Assembly: GCF_040372805.1 (NCBI RefSeq)
Contig: NZ_BAABWJ010000005.1
Coordinates: forward strand, 220,420 to 284,419
DNA: 64,000 nucleotides
Direction: 5' to 3'
From: Pseudoteredinibacter isoporae_A
GTDB taxonomy: Bacteria > Pseudomonadota > Gammaproteobacteria > Pseudomonadales > Cellvibrionaceae
The position numbers and the translations under genes are program-made. The notes beneath the pieces were generated by a model. It saw only the letters and a list, made by a program, of their open reading frames with translations, did no database searches and was not told the DNA's origin. Of the stretch, positions 54,662 to 62,277 are shown in pieces; the stretch's first letter is position 1, and each line of letters starts with the position of its first letter.

Positions 54662-54690
54662 ATAATAGGGATGCGGCTTTGCCTAGTCAA
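54662..54690 (-). promoter_or_regulatory. promoter of the right tRNA-Arg gene
   Basis: On the minus strand TTGACT (54685-54690) and TATTAT (54662-54667) are separated by 17 bases, followed by a GC-rich CGCGCC discriminator. Both boxes and the discriminator match the left tRNA promoter, so the duplication includes the promoter. Confidence 0.85.
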
Positions 54691-54840
54691 GCCGTTTTTG
54701 CAAAATAAGTCATATTTTGAAGTGGCTTATTCAAGGCTTCTTCGATAATTACGGTTTTCGGCCCAAAATCGCTTATTTCTTTATAAAACAACCACTTCCA
54801 GATGCCGATCGGCGCGATTTTCAGCGGACATCCAAAACAG

Positions 54841-54888
54841 TTGACAGGTCTATAAGCTCACCCTACACTAATGATAATGATTATCATT
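54841..54888 (+). promoter_or_regulatory. sigma-70 promoter with overlapping Fur box
   Basis: TTGACA at 54841-54846, 17 bases, then TACACT at 54864-54869. A 19-bp Fur-type site AATGATAATGATTATCATT follows at 54870-54888, covering the expected transcription start. Iron repression of the downstream gene at 54907 is the direct inference. Confidence 0.85.
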
Positions 54889-54906
54889 TAATGAGTATCC
54901 GCCTTC

Positions 54907-55392
54907 ATGAACGCCCTATGTCCTCAGCACCAACAAGCGTTACTGTCCAACCCGAAACAAGCGCTTCACGCATGCCGTAAACTGATTGAGGAAGGCACTC
55001 AGTCTCACCACGCCGCCGACTACCAGACATCCTGTCAGCGCTTCCAAGCCGGGATCGAAATCAGCCAAATGCTGCTAGCGCAATGCCCCTGCCCCGCCAT
55101 GATCACCATGCGGGTAATCGCTGGCCATAATCTGTCTGCATCCTACGTGGCTCAAGGTCGGAATCAGTACGCCGAAAACACACTGTATGCCACCCATGAA
55201 GAAATTTGTGCGCTCTGCCAGGACGGCCGCCTACAACGCTGCGTCAGATTGGAAGCCCTCAGCCAATTGAAAACCACCCTCTTCTCTCTGACATCCCAGC
55301 TCGGTTACATGGGGAAAAGCGAACATCTGCACGACGCCATCACTGAGGCGGAAGCCATTGCCGAGTGCACCGCCCAGCAACTCTTTCATTGA
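54907..55392 (+). CDS. Fur-controlled hypothetical protein, cysteine-rich
   Basis: The 161-residue soluble protein has nine cysteines, including CPCP and CALCQDGRLQRC, and several histidines. It looks helical, with TPR-like stretches (HLHDAITEAEAIAECTAQQL). I do not recognise a family. The sequence upstream is a textbook promoter with a Fur box, so expression in low iron is expected. Metal or iron-sulfur handling, or a role in a siderophore or heme pathway, is possible but not shown. No signal peptide or membrane segment is visible, so it is cytoplasmic. Confidence 0.72.
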   Translation: MNALCPQHQQALLSNPKQALHACRKLIEEGTQSHHAADYQTSCQRFQAGIEISQMLLAQCPCPAMITMRVIAGHNLSASYVAQGRNQYAENTLYATHEEICALCQDGRLQRCVRLEALSQLKTTLFSLTSQLGYMGKSEHLHDAITEAEAIAECTAQQLFH

Positions 55393-55409
55393 TGATTTTT
55401 GTTCTCGAC

Positions 55410-56921
55410 CTACGACGCGTGCTTCTGATCCATCATTTCATCAATACGTCGCAGAATTTCATCGCTTTGGGTTTCCGCCGAGCGCATATGATCCACAATC
55501 TGTTGTCGGATTTCAGGAACAAAACGCCAATTGGCATCCCTCAACTCCACCGCATCTCTAACTGACTGATGAACGCTCGCATGAGGCGTTTCCAATTTTT
55601 GGTAAGCCGAGAGATGATTGAAACTGTTGGCTCCGTCACCTTCGTAATACCACTGCCCCATTCGGCAACTGGTATGGTCAATCAATACGGCTGCAATTTC
55701 ATCGTTTCGCTCACAGGAATCATCCAAGGCTAAATAACCATTTTGTTTAAAGATAATATGGTCCAGTTTGGCGAGTGTACCGAAGGTTCGGTCTTTGGCA
55801 TTGGTCAGGTATCGACAGGTGGTTTCCGCTGACTCAGAAAATTCACTAAAACGCTGTTTGAACGCTTCGACTTGTTCGCCAATTACGCTGGCCGAGCAAC
55901 TGGAGCTTTCGGCCTTATCAACCATTTCCTTTACTCGGGAACTGAAAGTCCCAATGGTCGAGGACACTTCAATCGCCGCTTCTTTTGTTCGATTGGACAA
56001 CGCTTTCACTTCCTCAGCAACAACCGCAAAACCCCGCCCCTGCTCACCAGCGCGAGCCGCTTCAATCGCCGCGTTCAGTGCCAATAGACTGGTTTGATCG
56101 GCAATTTCCGTAATGATCGACAAAGATGCCGAGACTCGTTCACTGTCTTCACCCAAGGCTTTCACTACCTCAGCAACTTCCTGAATGCTGCTATTGATAT
56201 CACTGAGTTGGACAGCCATTTTGTCCACTTCCTGCTGACTGTCCCGTGCGGCTTCACCGCTGCCGTTTGCAATGGTTTCCACTTCGTATACCTGACGGGA
56301 AATCCGATCCAGGTCGGCTTGGTTGGCTTTTAAATTCTGAATTAAGTTTTTAGTGTTCAGACTGTGCAACTCAGAATGCAGCTCGTTCGCGGCCAAAAGA
56401 TCCATGCCTTCCCGCATTCGATCGATCGATGTATTAATCGAGCACAAGGAATTCCGCAGTTGCCCCGGTAAGCCTTTATAAAGCGCTTTTCGATCATAGG
56501 AGCCCCGGGCCACATAACTGAAACAACTGTTTACTTCTTTAAAATACGATTCGACGCGATCCAGCAGGTCATTCAGCTCCCAAGCCACTTTACCCAACTC
56601 ACCCATCCCCACGGTGGTCACGATACGTTTGTGAAAGGCTCCTTTATTGGCAGATTCCATCGTGGCCTGAACGGTTTCAATCAAATTGAACATTTGTTTA
56701 GTGAAGCGATAAATCCAGAACCCGGCAATCAAACTCAATAATGGAGCGCTCAATAACCACCATGACGGTTTGATAAGCGCAAAGGCCAAACCATTGCTCA
56801 ACCATACCAGGGCAAGCATAATGCCCACAGCCAACTTTACTCGTGTTCGCAAAAATGGAATTCTGTCGCTGATTCGGTTAGTAAACCCAGGTGGCGATTG
56901 CCTTTTTGAACGCTGACTCAT
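55410..56921 (-). CDS. methyl-accepting chemotaxis protein with CZB domain
   Basis: The 503-residue chemoreceptor has two closely spaced membrane helices (about residues 28-70) with almost no periplasmic loop. A HAMP-like linker and the signalling domain follow, with the tip sequence AARAGEQGRGFAVVAEEVKAL. The C-terminal CZB zinc-binding domain (about 390-500) contains DHTSCRMGQWYYEG and LETPHASVHQ, the conserved Cys and His zinc ligands. With the PAS protein encoded 11 bases upstream it forms an Aer-like aerotaxis pair. The CZB domain suggests additional sensing of zinc or oxidants such as HOCl. GGAG precedes the ATG. Confidence 0.92.
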   Translation of the reverse strand: MSQRSKRQSPPGFTNRISDRIPFLRTRVKLAVGIMLALVWLSNGLAFALIKPSWWLLSAPLLSLIAGFWIYRFTKQMFNLIETVQATMESANKGAFHKRIVTTVGMGELGKVAWELNDLLDRVESYFKEVNSCFSYVARGSYDRKALYKGLPGQLRNSLCSINTSIDRMREGMDLLAANELHSELHSLNTKNLIQNLKANQADLDRISRQVYEVETIANGSGEAARDSQQEVDKMAVQLSDINSSIQEVAEVVKALGEDSERVSASLSIITEIADQTSLLALNAAIEAARAGEQGRGFAVVAEEVKALSNRTKEAAIEVSSTIGTFSSRVKEMVDKAESSSCSASVIGEQVEAFKQRFSEFSESAETTCRYLTNAKDRTFGTLAKLDHIIFKQNGYLALDDSCERNDEIAAVLIDHTSCRMGQWYYEGDGANSFNHLSAYQKLETPHASVHQSVRDAVELRDANWRFVPEIRQQIVDHMRSAETQSDEILRRIDEMMDQKHAS

Positions 56922-56932
56922 AACTTACTCCT

Positions 56933-57478
56933 TCAGGCTGCATCCAGTTGCTGCATGAATTGAATGTAACTTTGGTTCTGCTCCGCCAGGTGATCCTGCA
57001 ACATCTGTGCGGAACGATTGGGTGCTGTTTTGCGATCACCTCGGCGCTCTTCTTCCAGCATCCTGGCGTAAATTGGCTCAATAGTTTTCACAGCGTCGAT
57101 GGCGGGCTTTCGTCGCACGGAATAATATCCGCGTAAGGTTCCATCTTCATCCACATCCGGCGTTACATTGGCAAACACCCAGTAATACGCACCATCCCGG
57201 CAGAGGTTTTTTACATAACCGAAAAACTCTCGTTCAGCTTTTAACTCCTGCCAGAGCATTTGGAACACACCTCGCGGCATATCCGGATGACGAATCACAT
57301 TGTGTTGATGCCCCAAAAGCTCGGACTCAACAAAACCAGACACTTCCATAAACGTCCGATTAATGTAGGTTAACCGCCCTGTCGCATCGGTCTTGCTAAC
57401 AATAAAACCGTCCTCTGCAACCACAACTTCTTTGTTAATCGCTTGAATATTCTGTCGTTTCAATGCGTTTTTTTTCAT
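56933..57478 (-). CDS. Aer-like PAS sensor protein
   Basis: The 181-residue protein has one PAS domain (about residues 20-125) closely resembling the FAD-binding PAS of Aer: YINRTFMEVSGFVESELLGH, NVIRHPDMPRGVFQMLW and YWVFANVTPDVDEDG. In Aer this domain is fused to the membrane and signalling parts. Here those are on a separate gene 11 bases downstream. Oxygen or redox state is the likely signal through FAD. A near-consensus FNR/ANR site lies about 200 bases upstream. Confidence 0.9.
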   Translation of the reverse strand: MKKNALKRQNIQAINKEVVVAEDGFIVSKTDATGRLTYINRTFMEVSGFVESELLGHQHNVIRHPDMPRGVFQMLWQELKAEREFFGYVKNLCRDGAYYWVFANVTPDVDEDGTLRGYYSVRRKPAIDAVKTIEPIYARMLEEERRGDRKTAPNRSAQMLQDHLAEQNQSYIQFMQQLDAA

Positions 57479-57931
57479 ACTGTGACACCCTGTTGATCAT
57501 TACCTTAATAAGCTCCTCAGCTTGTTCATTGTCCCTGGCGTCACCAGTCCTTCAGTCAACAAACCGCACTCAGTCGCGATATAACCTTGTATCGACCAGG
57601 GTTAATTGGCCTTGAGCAGACTTGGGCACGCATTAGGAAAGTTTTGTCAGGTAAATCCTTATCGCAGAAGATTTTTGATCTAGATCAGTTGATTTGAGCG
57701 ACTTTGACCTAAACGGCCATCGCTTTGGGGGCCGTTATTGCGTTTGGATTTATTGTTTCAGCAGCAAAGTGTGATGCCGTATTCCGATAAACAGGGGCCT
57801 TTAATATCGATAAAATATTAAGCATTCTCATTCAGTCGGGGTAAGCTAAGCGTTCGCTACGATACGTGAGCTGTCCACATTTAAATCTTCAGGCAAGCTT
57901 TTCCGCGCCTAACCATGACGGGAGAAGAACT
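57479..57931. other. divergent intergenic region upstream of the aerotaxis operon
   Basis: About 450 bases, without a gene-like frame. It contains an FNR/ANR-type site at 57675-57688 and a hairpin AACGGCC/GGCCGTT at 57712-57736. It must hold promoters for the aerotaxis operon and the gene at 57932. Confidence 0.55.
57675..57688. promoter_or_regulatory. FNR/ANR-type site
   Basis: TTGATCTAGATCAG matches the TTGAT-N4-ATCAA consensus at nine of ten specified positions. It lies about 200 bases upstream of the aerotaxis operon and 245 bases upstream of the gene at 57932. In Pseudomonas, aer expression is ANR-controlled, which suits the aerotaxis genes best. Confidence 0.65.
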
Positions 57932-58495
57932 ATGCTGCTTCGCAAGCAACTCGAATCCATTAGTCAGGCCTACCCCAGGCACCAACAATGGGCCTACTTG
58001 GAACGCCTCGCACAATATAATGAACACACCATTCGCCCTGTGGCTGACCCCTGGCCCGAATACAACTACACCTGCCTGGTTTTCGCCCTCGGCTTAACCA
58101 ACTCTCGGGTTTACCAGCAAATTGTAACTCGTAACGAAGATGTTTTTGCCGGCCCGGAATTTGCGCTGTTTCTGATTAGCCAAGGCGCCTTAGAGACCGT
58201 GACCAAACCACAATGCGGCGACTTGGTGCTCTACAGCACATCCCATGAACGACACTATGAAATTTGTCACGCCGGTTTGATTGAAGAAGATGGCAAAGTG
58301 ATTTCGAAATGGGGCCTCGGCGGCCTATGGCAGCACGAAACGTTCGAGCTGCCAGCCAATTATGGTAAACACGCGAGCTATTACGCCGCCACCGATCCGG
58401 AAAGAATTTTGAATTGGTTTTTAAAATTTGCGCGCAGCCGCGGCGCCGATAATGCCCGGCCACGCTTTAAAATTAACGACATCAAAGAGGCTTAA
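57932..58495 (+). CDS. Cys-His amidase/peptidase-like protein
   Basis: The 187-residue protein resembles CHAP/NlpC-type enzymes: a likely nucleophile Cys in PEYNYTCLVFALGLTNS, then CGDLVLYSTSHERHYEICHAGLIEEDGK, where GDLVLY and HAGLI fit the catalytic His strand. The family usually cleaves peptide or amide bonds in peptidoglycan, but there is no signal peptide and the domain is short. GGAG lies before the ATG at 57932; the open frame extends upstream to 57866 without homology. It converges on the next gene, overlapping its end by four bases. Confidence 0.62.
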   Translation: MLLRKQLESISQAYPRHQQWAYLERLAQYNEHTIRPVADPWPEYNYTCLVFALGLTNSRVYQQIVTRNEDVFAGPEFALFLISQGALETVTKPQCGDLVLYSTSHERHYEICHAGLIEEDGKVISKWGLGGLWQHETFELPANYGKHASYYAATDPERILNWFLKFARSRGADNARPRFKINDIKEA

Positions 58496-59373
58496 GGCGC
58501 AAGGGCCATGTGAAAATCACGTGTACTCTCCTCACTGCCAGAAGGGGTCATATCGAAGCGCCCGATATAGTACCCCTCATTGGCATTCACAAACACCTCG
58601 GCGCTGTATGTCCCGCTACTACCGCTACAACTGAACGTTCCGTTAGACGTTACCTTATTGAAGAAAAAGGTAATATCACCGTTGTAATCGCAATCACCCA
58701 AATCGGTTCCAACGCGGCTCATCGCAAACGCCGTCTCGCTGATGTTTAATGTAAACTCTGTGCTGTCCAGCTGACCGAACTGACTCGTCGGCCGGGATGG
58801 ATCATAACCTCGAGCATGACCCGAAAAAGTCCGGTTAAAGGTAGCAACCATTTTTCCCGGATTCACTAGATTTCGGTACGATCGCGTAACCGTGAAGGAT
58901 TGCTTGGCGCTTTGCCATTTCAATTCCAATGCATCTCCAGGTTTGGGGAAATCAATTGCGTATTCGGTATGATCAGAATCCGGTACAAAGTCTGTGTCGC
59001 TGGCGGGACGTACCGTCGTGAAGGTCCGTTCTATCCACACTTCACCGTCCACCCTCGCAACCAAGGTGTGCTCGCCATCCGTTAAGGCCGCGTAGTTGAA
59101 CAATAAAGAAAAGCCACTGTTCTCATGGCCGCAACGGCTCTGCGCGTCAGTACGGATCGTACCCATCCCTGCTTTACCGTAGGATTTTCCGTCGATTTCA
59201 ATATCGATATCCGTTGCCGTGCAGTGCCAGCCACTGATCGCACTGATACCGGATTCAACTGCATCCTTCGCTGGGTTTTCTAAATTCCCTTCGGCAACTG
59301 CAATACTACCAAGCAGCATTGAAACGCCGCTTAACATAAGTGTTCGAACATTCATTGTCTGGATCATTTTCAT
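58492..59373 (-). CDS. exported protein with a repeated surface-type domain
   Basis: The 293-residue protein has a signal peptide (residues about 1-28, ending IAVAEG). A domain follows with NLENPAKDAVESGISAISGW-C near its start and ALTDGEHTLVARVDGEVWIE later, a pattern seen in many secreted proteins of marine bacteria. The C-terminal half is beta-rich with paired cysteines (GDCDYNGDIT, NGTFSCSGSS), suggesting a disulfide. I cannot name a function. AAGGA lies before the ATG. Confidence 0.7.
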   Translation of the reverse strand: MKMIQTMNVRTLMLSGVSMLLGSIAVAEGNLENPAKDAVESGISAISGWHCTATDIDIEIDGKSYGKAGMGTIRTDAQSRCGHENSGFSLLFNYAALTDGEHTLVARVDGEVWIERTFTTVRPASDTDFVPDSDHTEYAIDFPKPGDALELKWQSAKQSFTVTRSYRNLVNPGKMVATFNRTFSGHARGYDPSRPTSQFGQLDSTEFTLNISETAFAMSRVGTDLGDCDYNGDITFFFNKVTSNGTFSCSGSSGTYSAEVFVNANEGYYIGRFDMTPSGSEESTRDFHMALAP

Positions 59374-59440
59374 ATCGCTGTCCTTAATGTATTACGCGAT
59401 CCTCGCGATGATAAAAAATAATAAGTTGTTACGACCGATA

Positions 59441-59968
59441 CTATGTCGCTTTGTTGGCTTTTTTTTGCGCTCTTCGGCGTTTAAAGAAGTCCGATAACTG
59501 AGCACTGGTTTCTTTGGCCAGCACACCGCCCTGCCACTCAAGGTGATGGTTGAGAAAGGGGCTGTTCAGGAATTCACCCTGGGACTCGATCACGCCAGCC
59601 TTGGGCTCTGTTGCGCCAAACACCAAGCGGGAGACTCGGCTATGCACTAAGGCACCGGCGCACATGCTGCACGGCTCCAGGCTCACGTATAAGGTGCAGT
59701 CACTGAGACGATAATTCTCTACCGTTTGGCCAGCTTTGCGCAAGGCCATAATCTCAGCGTGAGCACAGGGGTCATGCGTGCTGATGGGTTGATTGAATGC
59801 TTCAGCAATCAATTCATGATCGCGTACCACGACAGCGCCCACCGGCACCTCGCCAGCGTCTGCAGCTTGCTCGGCAAGAACCATACAATGACGCATCCAA
59901 TACTCATCCTGCTCAAGCGGGCTGAGTTTGGCGATGTCTTCACGGCTTAACACATTGCGTTCGTTCAT
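59441..59968 (-). CDS. tadA: tRNA-specific adenosine deaminase TadA
   Basis: The 175-residue enzyme converts A34 to inosine in tRNA-Arg(ACG), the tRNA encoded twice in this window. Zinc and catalytic residues are His70 and Glu72 in HAE, and Cys100 and Cys103 in EPCSMC. The tail FFKRRRAQKKANK is basic, fitting tRNA binding. The ATG at 59968 is preferred over a TTG four codons earlier. It is followed downstream by no operon partner. Confidence 0.94.
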   Translation of the reverse strand: MNERNVLSREDIAKLSPLEQDEYWMRHCMVLAEQAADAGEVPVGAVVVRDHELIAEAFNQPISTHDPCAHAEIMALRKAGQTVENYRLSDCTLYVSLEPCSMCAGALVHSRVSRLVFGATEPKAGVIESQGEFLNSPFLNHHLEWQGGVLAKETSAQLSDFFKRRRAQKKANKAT

Positions 59969-59982
59969 CGACACCCACAATC

Positions 59983-60219
59983 CTAGGTAAAAACCGATTC
60001 TGATGCCGCGGCGCGGACAAAAGAAAATCGCGGGATCGTCTTTCCGTCAATATCGACGGTTTCAGTAAACATGGACAACGGGCGAACCCACAAACTGTAA
60101 TCACCGTAGAGACAGCGGTAAACCACCAGTTCTTCTTCGGTTTCACTGTGGCGGGCAACGTCGATTACCCAGTAATCCTGCCCCTTATAATGACGGTAAA
60201 CGCCGCTTTGTAATGGCAT
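59983..60219 (-). CDS. DUF1653 protein
   Basis: The 78-residue protein matches DUF1653: SGVYRHYKGQDYWVIDVARH and VVYRCLYGDYSLWVRPLSMFTE. Function unknown; the family is a small beta-fold often encoded near nucleotide or tRNA enzymes. GGAGG lies four bases before the ATG at 60219. It is 15 bases upstream of tadA on the same strand, probably an operon. Confidence 0.88.
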   Translation of the reverse strand: MPLQSGVYRHYKGQDYWVIDVARHSETEEELVVYRCLYGDYSLWVRPLSMFTETVDIDGKTIPRFSFVRAAASESVFT

Positions 60220-60308
60220 ATGGCCTCCAATAAAAGAGGCCATTATACGTGGAAAAATCAAGGGCGGTAACGGTAAGCGATGCAACTAGAGGGGGCAGCG
60301 TCCGAGGT

Positions 60309-61184
60309 CTAGGTATCGGCCTGCCAAGGGTAGAAATCAGGCATATCCTTCGACACCGTCGAGGTGAATTCGGCCTGACGCTTTTCCCAAAAGGCATTGA
60401 TGCCTTCCTTGCCATCCACCAGGCTTTGATAAAAAATCGCCAGTGAGTCAACCTTGTGCGCCTCAGCCGGATGGTCTGCAGCTGACAAGCGATACATCAT
60501 TTGTCGCGCCAGCGCTACCGCAACCGGAGAAGTATTGTCGGCAATGCGACGGGCAATCTTATACGCCGCGTCCAGCAGCGCCTCAGGCTCGTGAATGGAT
60601 TTCACCAACCCTCCATTTTTGGCTTCCTCGGCATCGAAAATTTCCGCGGTGTATACCCATTCCAAAGCCTGGGAAATACCCACAATTTTAGGCAGGAACC
60701 AAGCCGAACAGGCTTCCGGAGTAATACCCAGCTTGGTAAACACAAAGCCCACCTTGGCCTTATTGGAAGCCAGGCGAATATCCATCGCACACGTCATGGT
60801 GGCGCCAATGCCTATCGCGGGACCATTGATGGCCGCGATGACAGGCTTGGTACAGTTGTAAATCGCCAGAGTGACCGTACCACCGGTATCTCGAATGCCA
60901 GGTTCAACCTCGTCCAGATTCCGTACGTCCTCCAAGGTGGGCTCCAGCTCTTCATCCAAGCCAAAAGCGTTTCCTTCACTGTTCAATTTCATGCCCGCAC
61001 AAAACCCCCGCCCCGCCCCGGTGACCACCACGGCGCGAACCTCATCATCCGCACTGGCACGGCCAAAGGCCTCAATCAGCTCCTCAGCCATTTCCACCGT
61101 AAACGCGTTAAGCTCCTCAGGGCGGTTTAAAGTAATCGTCAAGATTTTATCTTTCACTTCGTACAGAATGGTTTCGTAACTCAT
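60309..61184 (-). CDS. enoyl-CoA hydratase/isomerase (crotonase family)
   Basis: The 291-residue protein has the crotonase fold: TITLNRPEELNAFTVEMAEEL, the oxyanion-hole stretch GRGFCAGMKLNSEG, then KPVIAAINGPAIGIGATMTCAMDIRLAS. The Glu usually used for hydration is expected near SKAKVGFVFTKLGITPEACSA, where the family has conserved EAG-like residues. It hydrates enoyl-CoA or isomerises it in fatty acid or side-chain degradation. The exact substrate is not determinable. Confidence 0.9.
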   Translation of the reverse strand: MSYETILYEVKDKILTITLNRPEELNAFTVEMAEELIEAFGRASADDEVRAVVVTGAGRGFCAGMKLNSEGNAFGLDEELEPTLEDVRNLDEVEPGIRDTGGTVTLAIYNCTKPVIAAINGPAIGIGATMTCAMDIRLASNKAKVGFVFTKLGITPEACSAWFLPKIVGISQALEWVYTAEIFDAEEAKNGGLVKSIHEPEALLDAAYKIARRIADNTSPVAVALARQMMYRLSAADHPAEAHKVDSLAIFYQSLVDGKEGINAFWEKRQAEFTSTVSKDMPDFYPWQADT

Positions 61185-61343
61185 GCTATGTCTCTACGGG
61201 TTTCACTGTTTGTGGGGTAGCATAAAAGAGTCTTTGCTAGGCTTTAAGGGCTGCCAGTAAAATTGGCGGTAATGGACTAGAATGAGTATTTTTTGGCCTA
61301 GTAGAAGCAAAGAAATGATGCCGGTGACCTTGGTTGAACCCTG

Positions 61344-61634
61344 ATGCAGTACTACTTCGATATCGCGCTGCAAACCAAATTCAAACTGGATAATGACGTC
61401 ATTGCTACCTTGCTCGATAAGTCGGTCAAAACAATTTAAACTTCGGGGCTAAAGCTCACTGAGACTGAATGGCTTAAGAGAACAACCTTTACCCAGGGTG
61501 GTGAAGAGACCATCACTTACGATGTAGGTAAAGATGCTGTAAGCTCTCAGAACAAGGCATATACCGCCCCTAAAGCTCCAGCTGAATCAGGCGAAGCGAT
61601 CTACGAGGGAACCCTGGACAACCTGATCAAATAG
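61344..61634 (+). pseudogene. interrupted small gene with in-frame stop
   Basis: A 97-codon frame, from ATG at 61344 to TAG at 61632-61634, is broken by a TAA at 61437-61439. The parts read MQYYFDIALQTKFKLDNDVI in the first half and SGLKLTETEWLKRTTFTQGG and SQNKAYTAPKAPAESGEAI in the second, with coherent protein-like composition on both sides of the stop. Such proteins look like small phage or mobile-element products, but I do not recognise the family. It marks the start of an AT-richer accessory zone. It could alternatively be two unrelated short frames. Confidence 0.5.
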
Positions 61635-61649
61635 AATGGAAACTAAAGC

Positions 61650-62147
61650 ATGTCACTTTCAAATGACCTCAATGAGCTAATTAAAAATAGCGAGTGGACA
61701 ACAGCAGTAGGCAGTTCAATACTTCTTTTCGGAAGGCTGGAAGTTAAAATTAACTACTTGCTCTTCATATACATTACCCCCAATGCTCTATCAGAAAAAC
61801 TTAGGGTTGTTAACCTGTCCCGAAAAATTGAACTAATTAGGTCTGTATTTAATTGGCCCCACGAGAAAACACCGAAAGAAGTTAGGCTTATCGTGTTATT
61901 AAAACGGGCATCAGGGTTATTAACAACAAGAAACTTGATAGCCCACAACGGATTAATGTGGGGACACTTTGATGATGAAAGTAGTGATGAAAAATCTAGC
62001 GTCAGATTGGTAAACCCTAATATTGGAAAAGGACGCTTTAAATCGCTGGCTCTGCACGAAATACAGGCGTTTGTAAAAAGCGTCGAAGAGTTATTGAATG
62101 ACTTCGAAGCCTTAGATAACGAAGATGGAATTGGCGTCCCTTTCTAG
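61650..62147 (+). CDS. HEPN-like hypothetical protein
   Basis: The 165-residue helical protein has RNLIAHNGLMWG, which fits the HEPN R-x4-6-H RNase motif (R-N-L-I-A-H), in the middle of the chain after a long helical region. HEPN proteins often act as RNA-cleaving toxins in defence or toxin-antitoxin systems, yet no antitoxin partner is visible in the adjacent sequence. A GGAAAC ribosome site lies before the ATG. AT-rich codon usage sets it apart from the genes to its left. Confidence 0.55.
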   Translation: MSLSNDLNELIKNSEWTTAVGSSILLFGRLEVKINYLLFIYITPNALSEKLRVVNLSRKIELIRSVFNWPHEKTPKEVRLIVLLKRASGLLTTRNLIAHNGLMWGHFDDESSDEKSSVRLVNPNIGKGRFKSLALHEIQAFVKSVEELLNDFEALDNEDGIGVPF

Positions 62148-62238
62148 ACGGACAAATGACAAACAGCTTTACAGGGAGTTTATAACGCTTGTTTTTTTGA
62201 GCACATCAAAGGAGTTTTACTTTTTAGTTTAAGAAATT

Positions 62239-62260
62239 GGGGCTAGCCAACTCCAGCCCC
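62239..62260 (-). terminator. possible terminator after the collar-domain gene
   Basis: GGGGCT / AGCCCC arms around a 10-base loop, with a short AT-rich tail on the minus strand. Moderate stability and no true T run. Confidence 0.45.
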
Positions 62261-62277
62261 ATTTAGAGTCAAAGTAA

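Noticed and set aside
57483..57497. TetR-operator-like sequence near the PAS gene start
   Set aside because: Only 12 of 15 positions match the array at 51.2-51.4 kb, and the second half-site is degraded.
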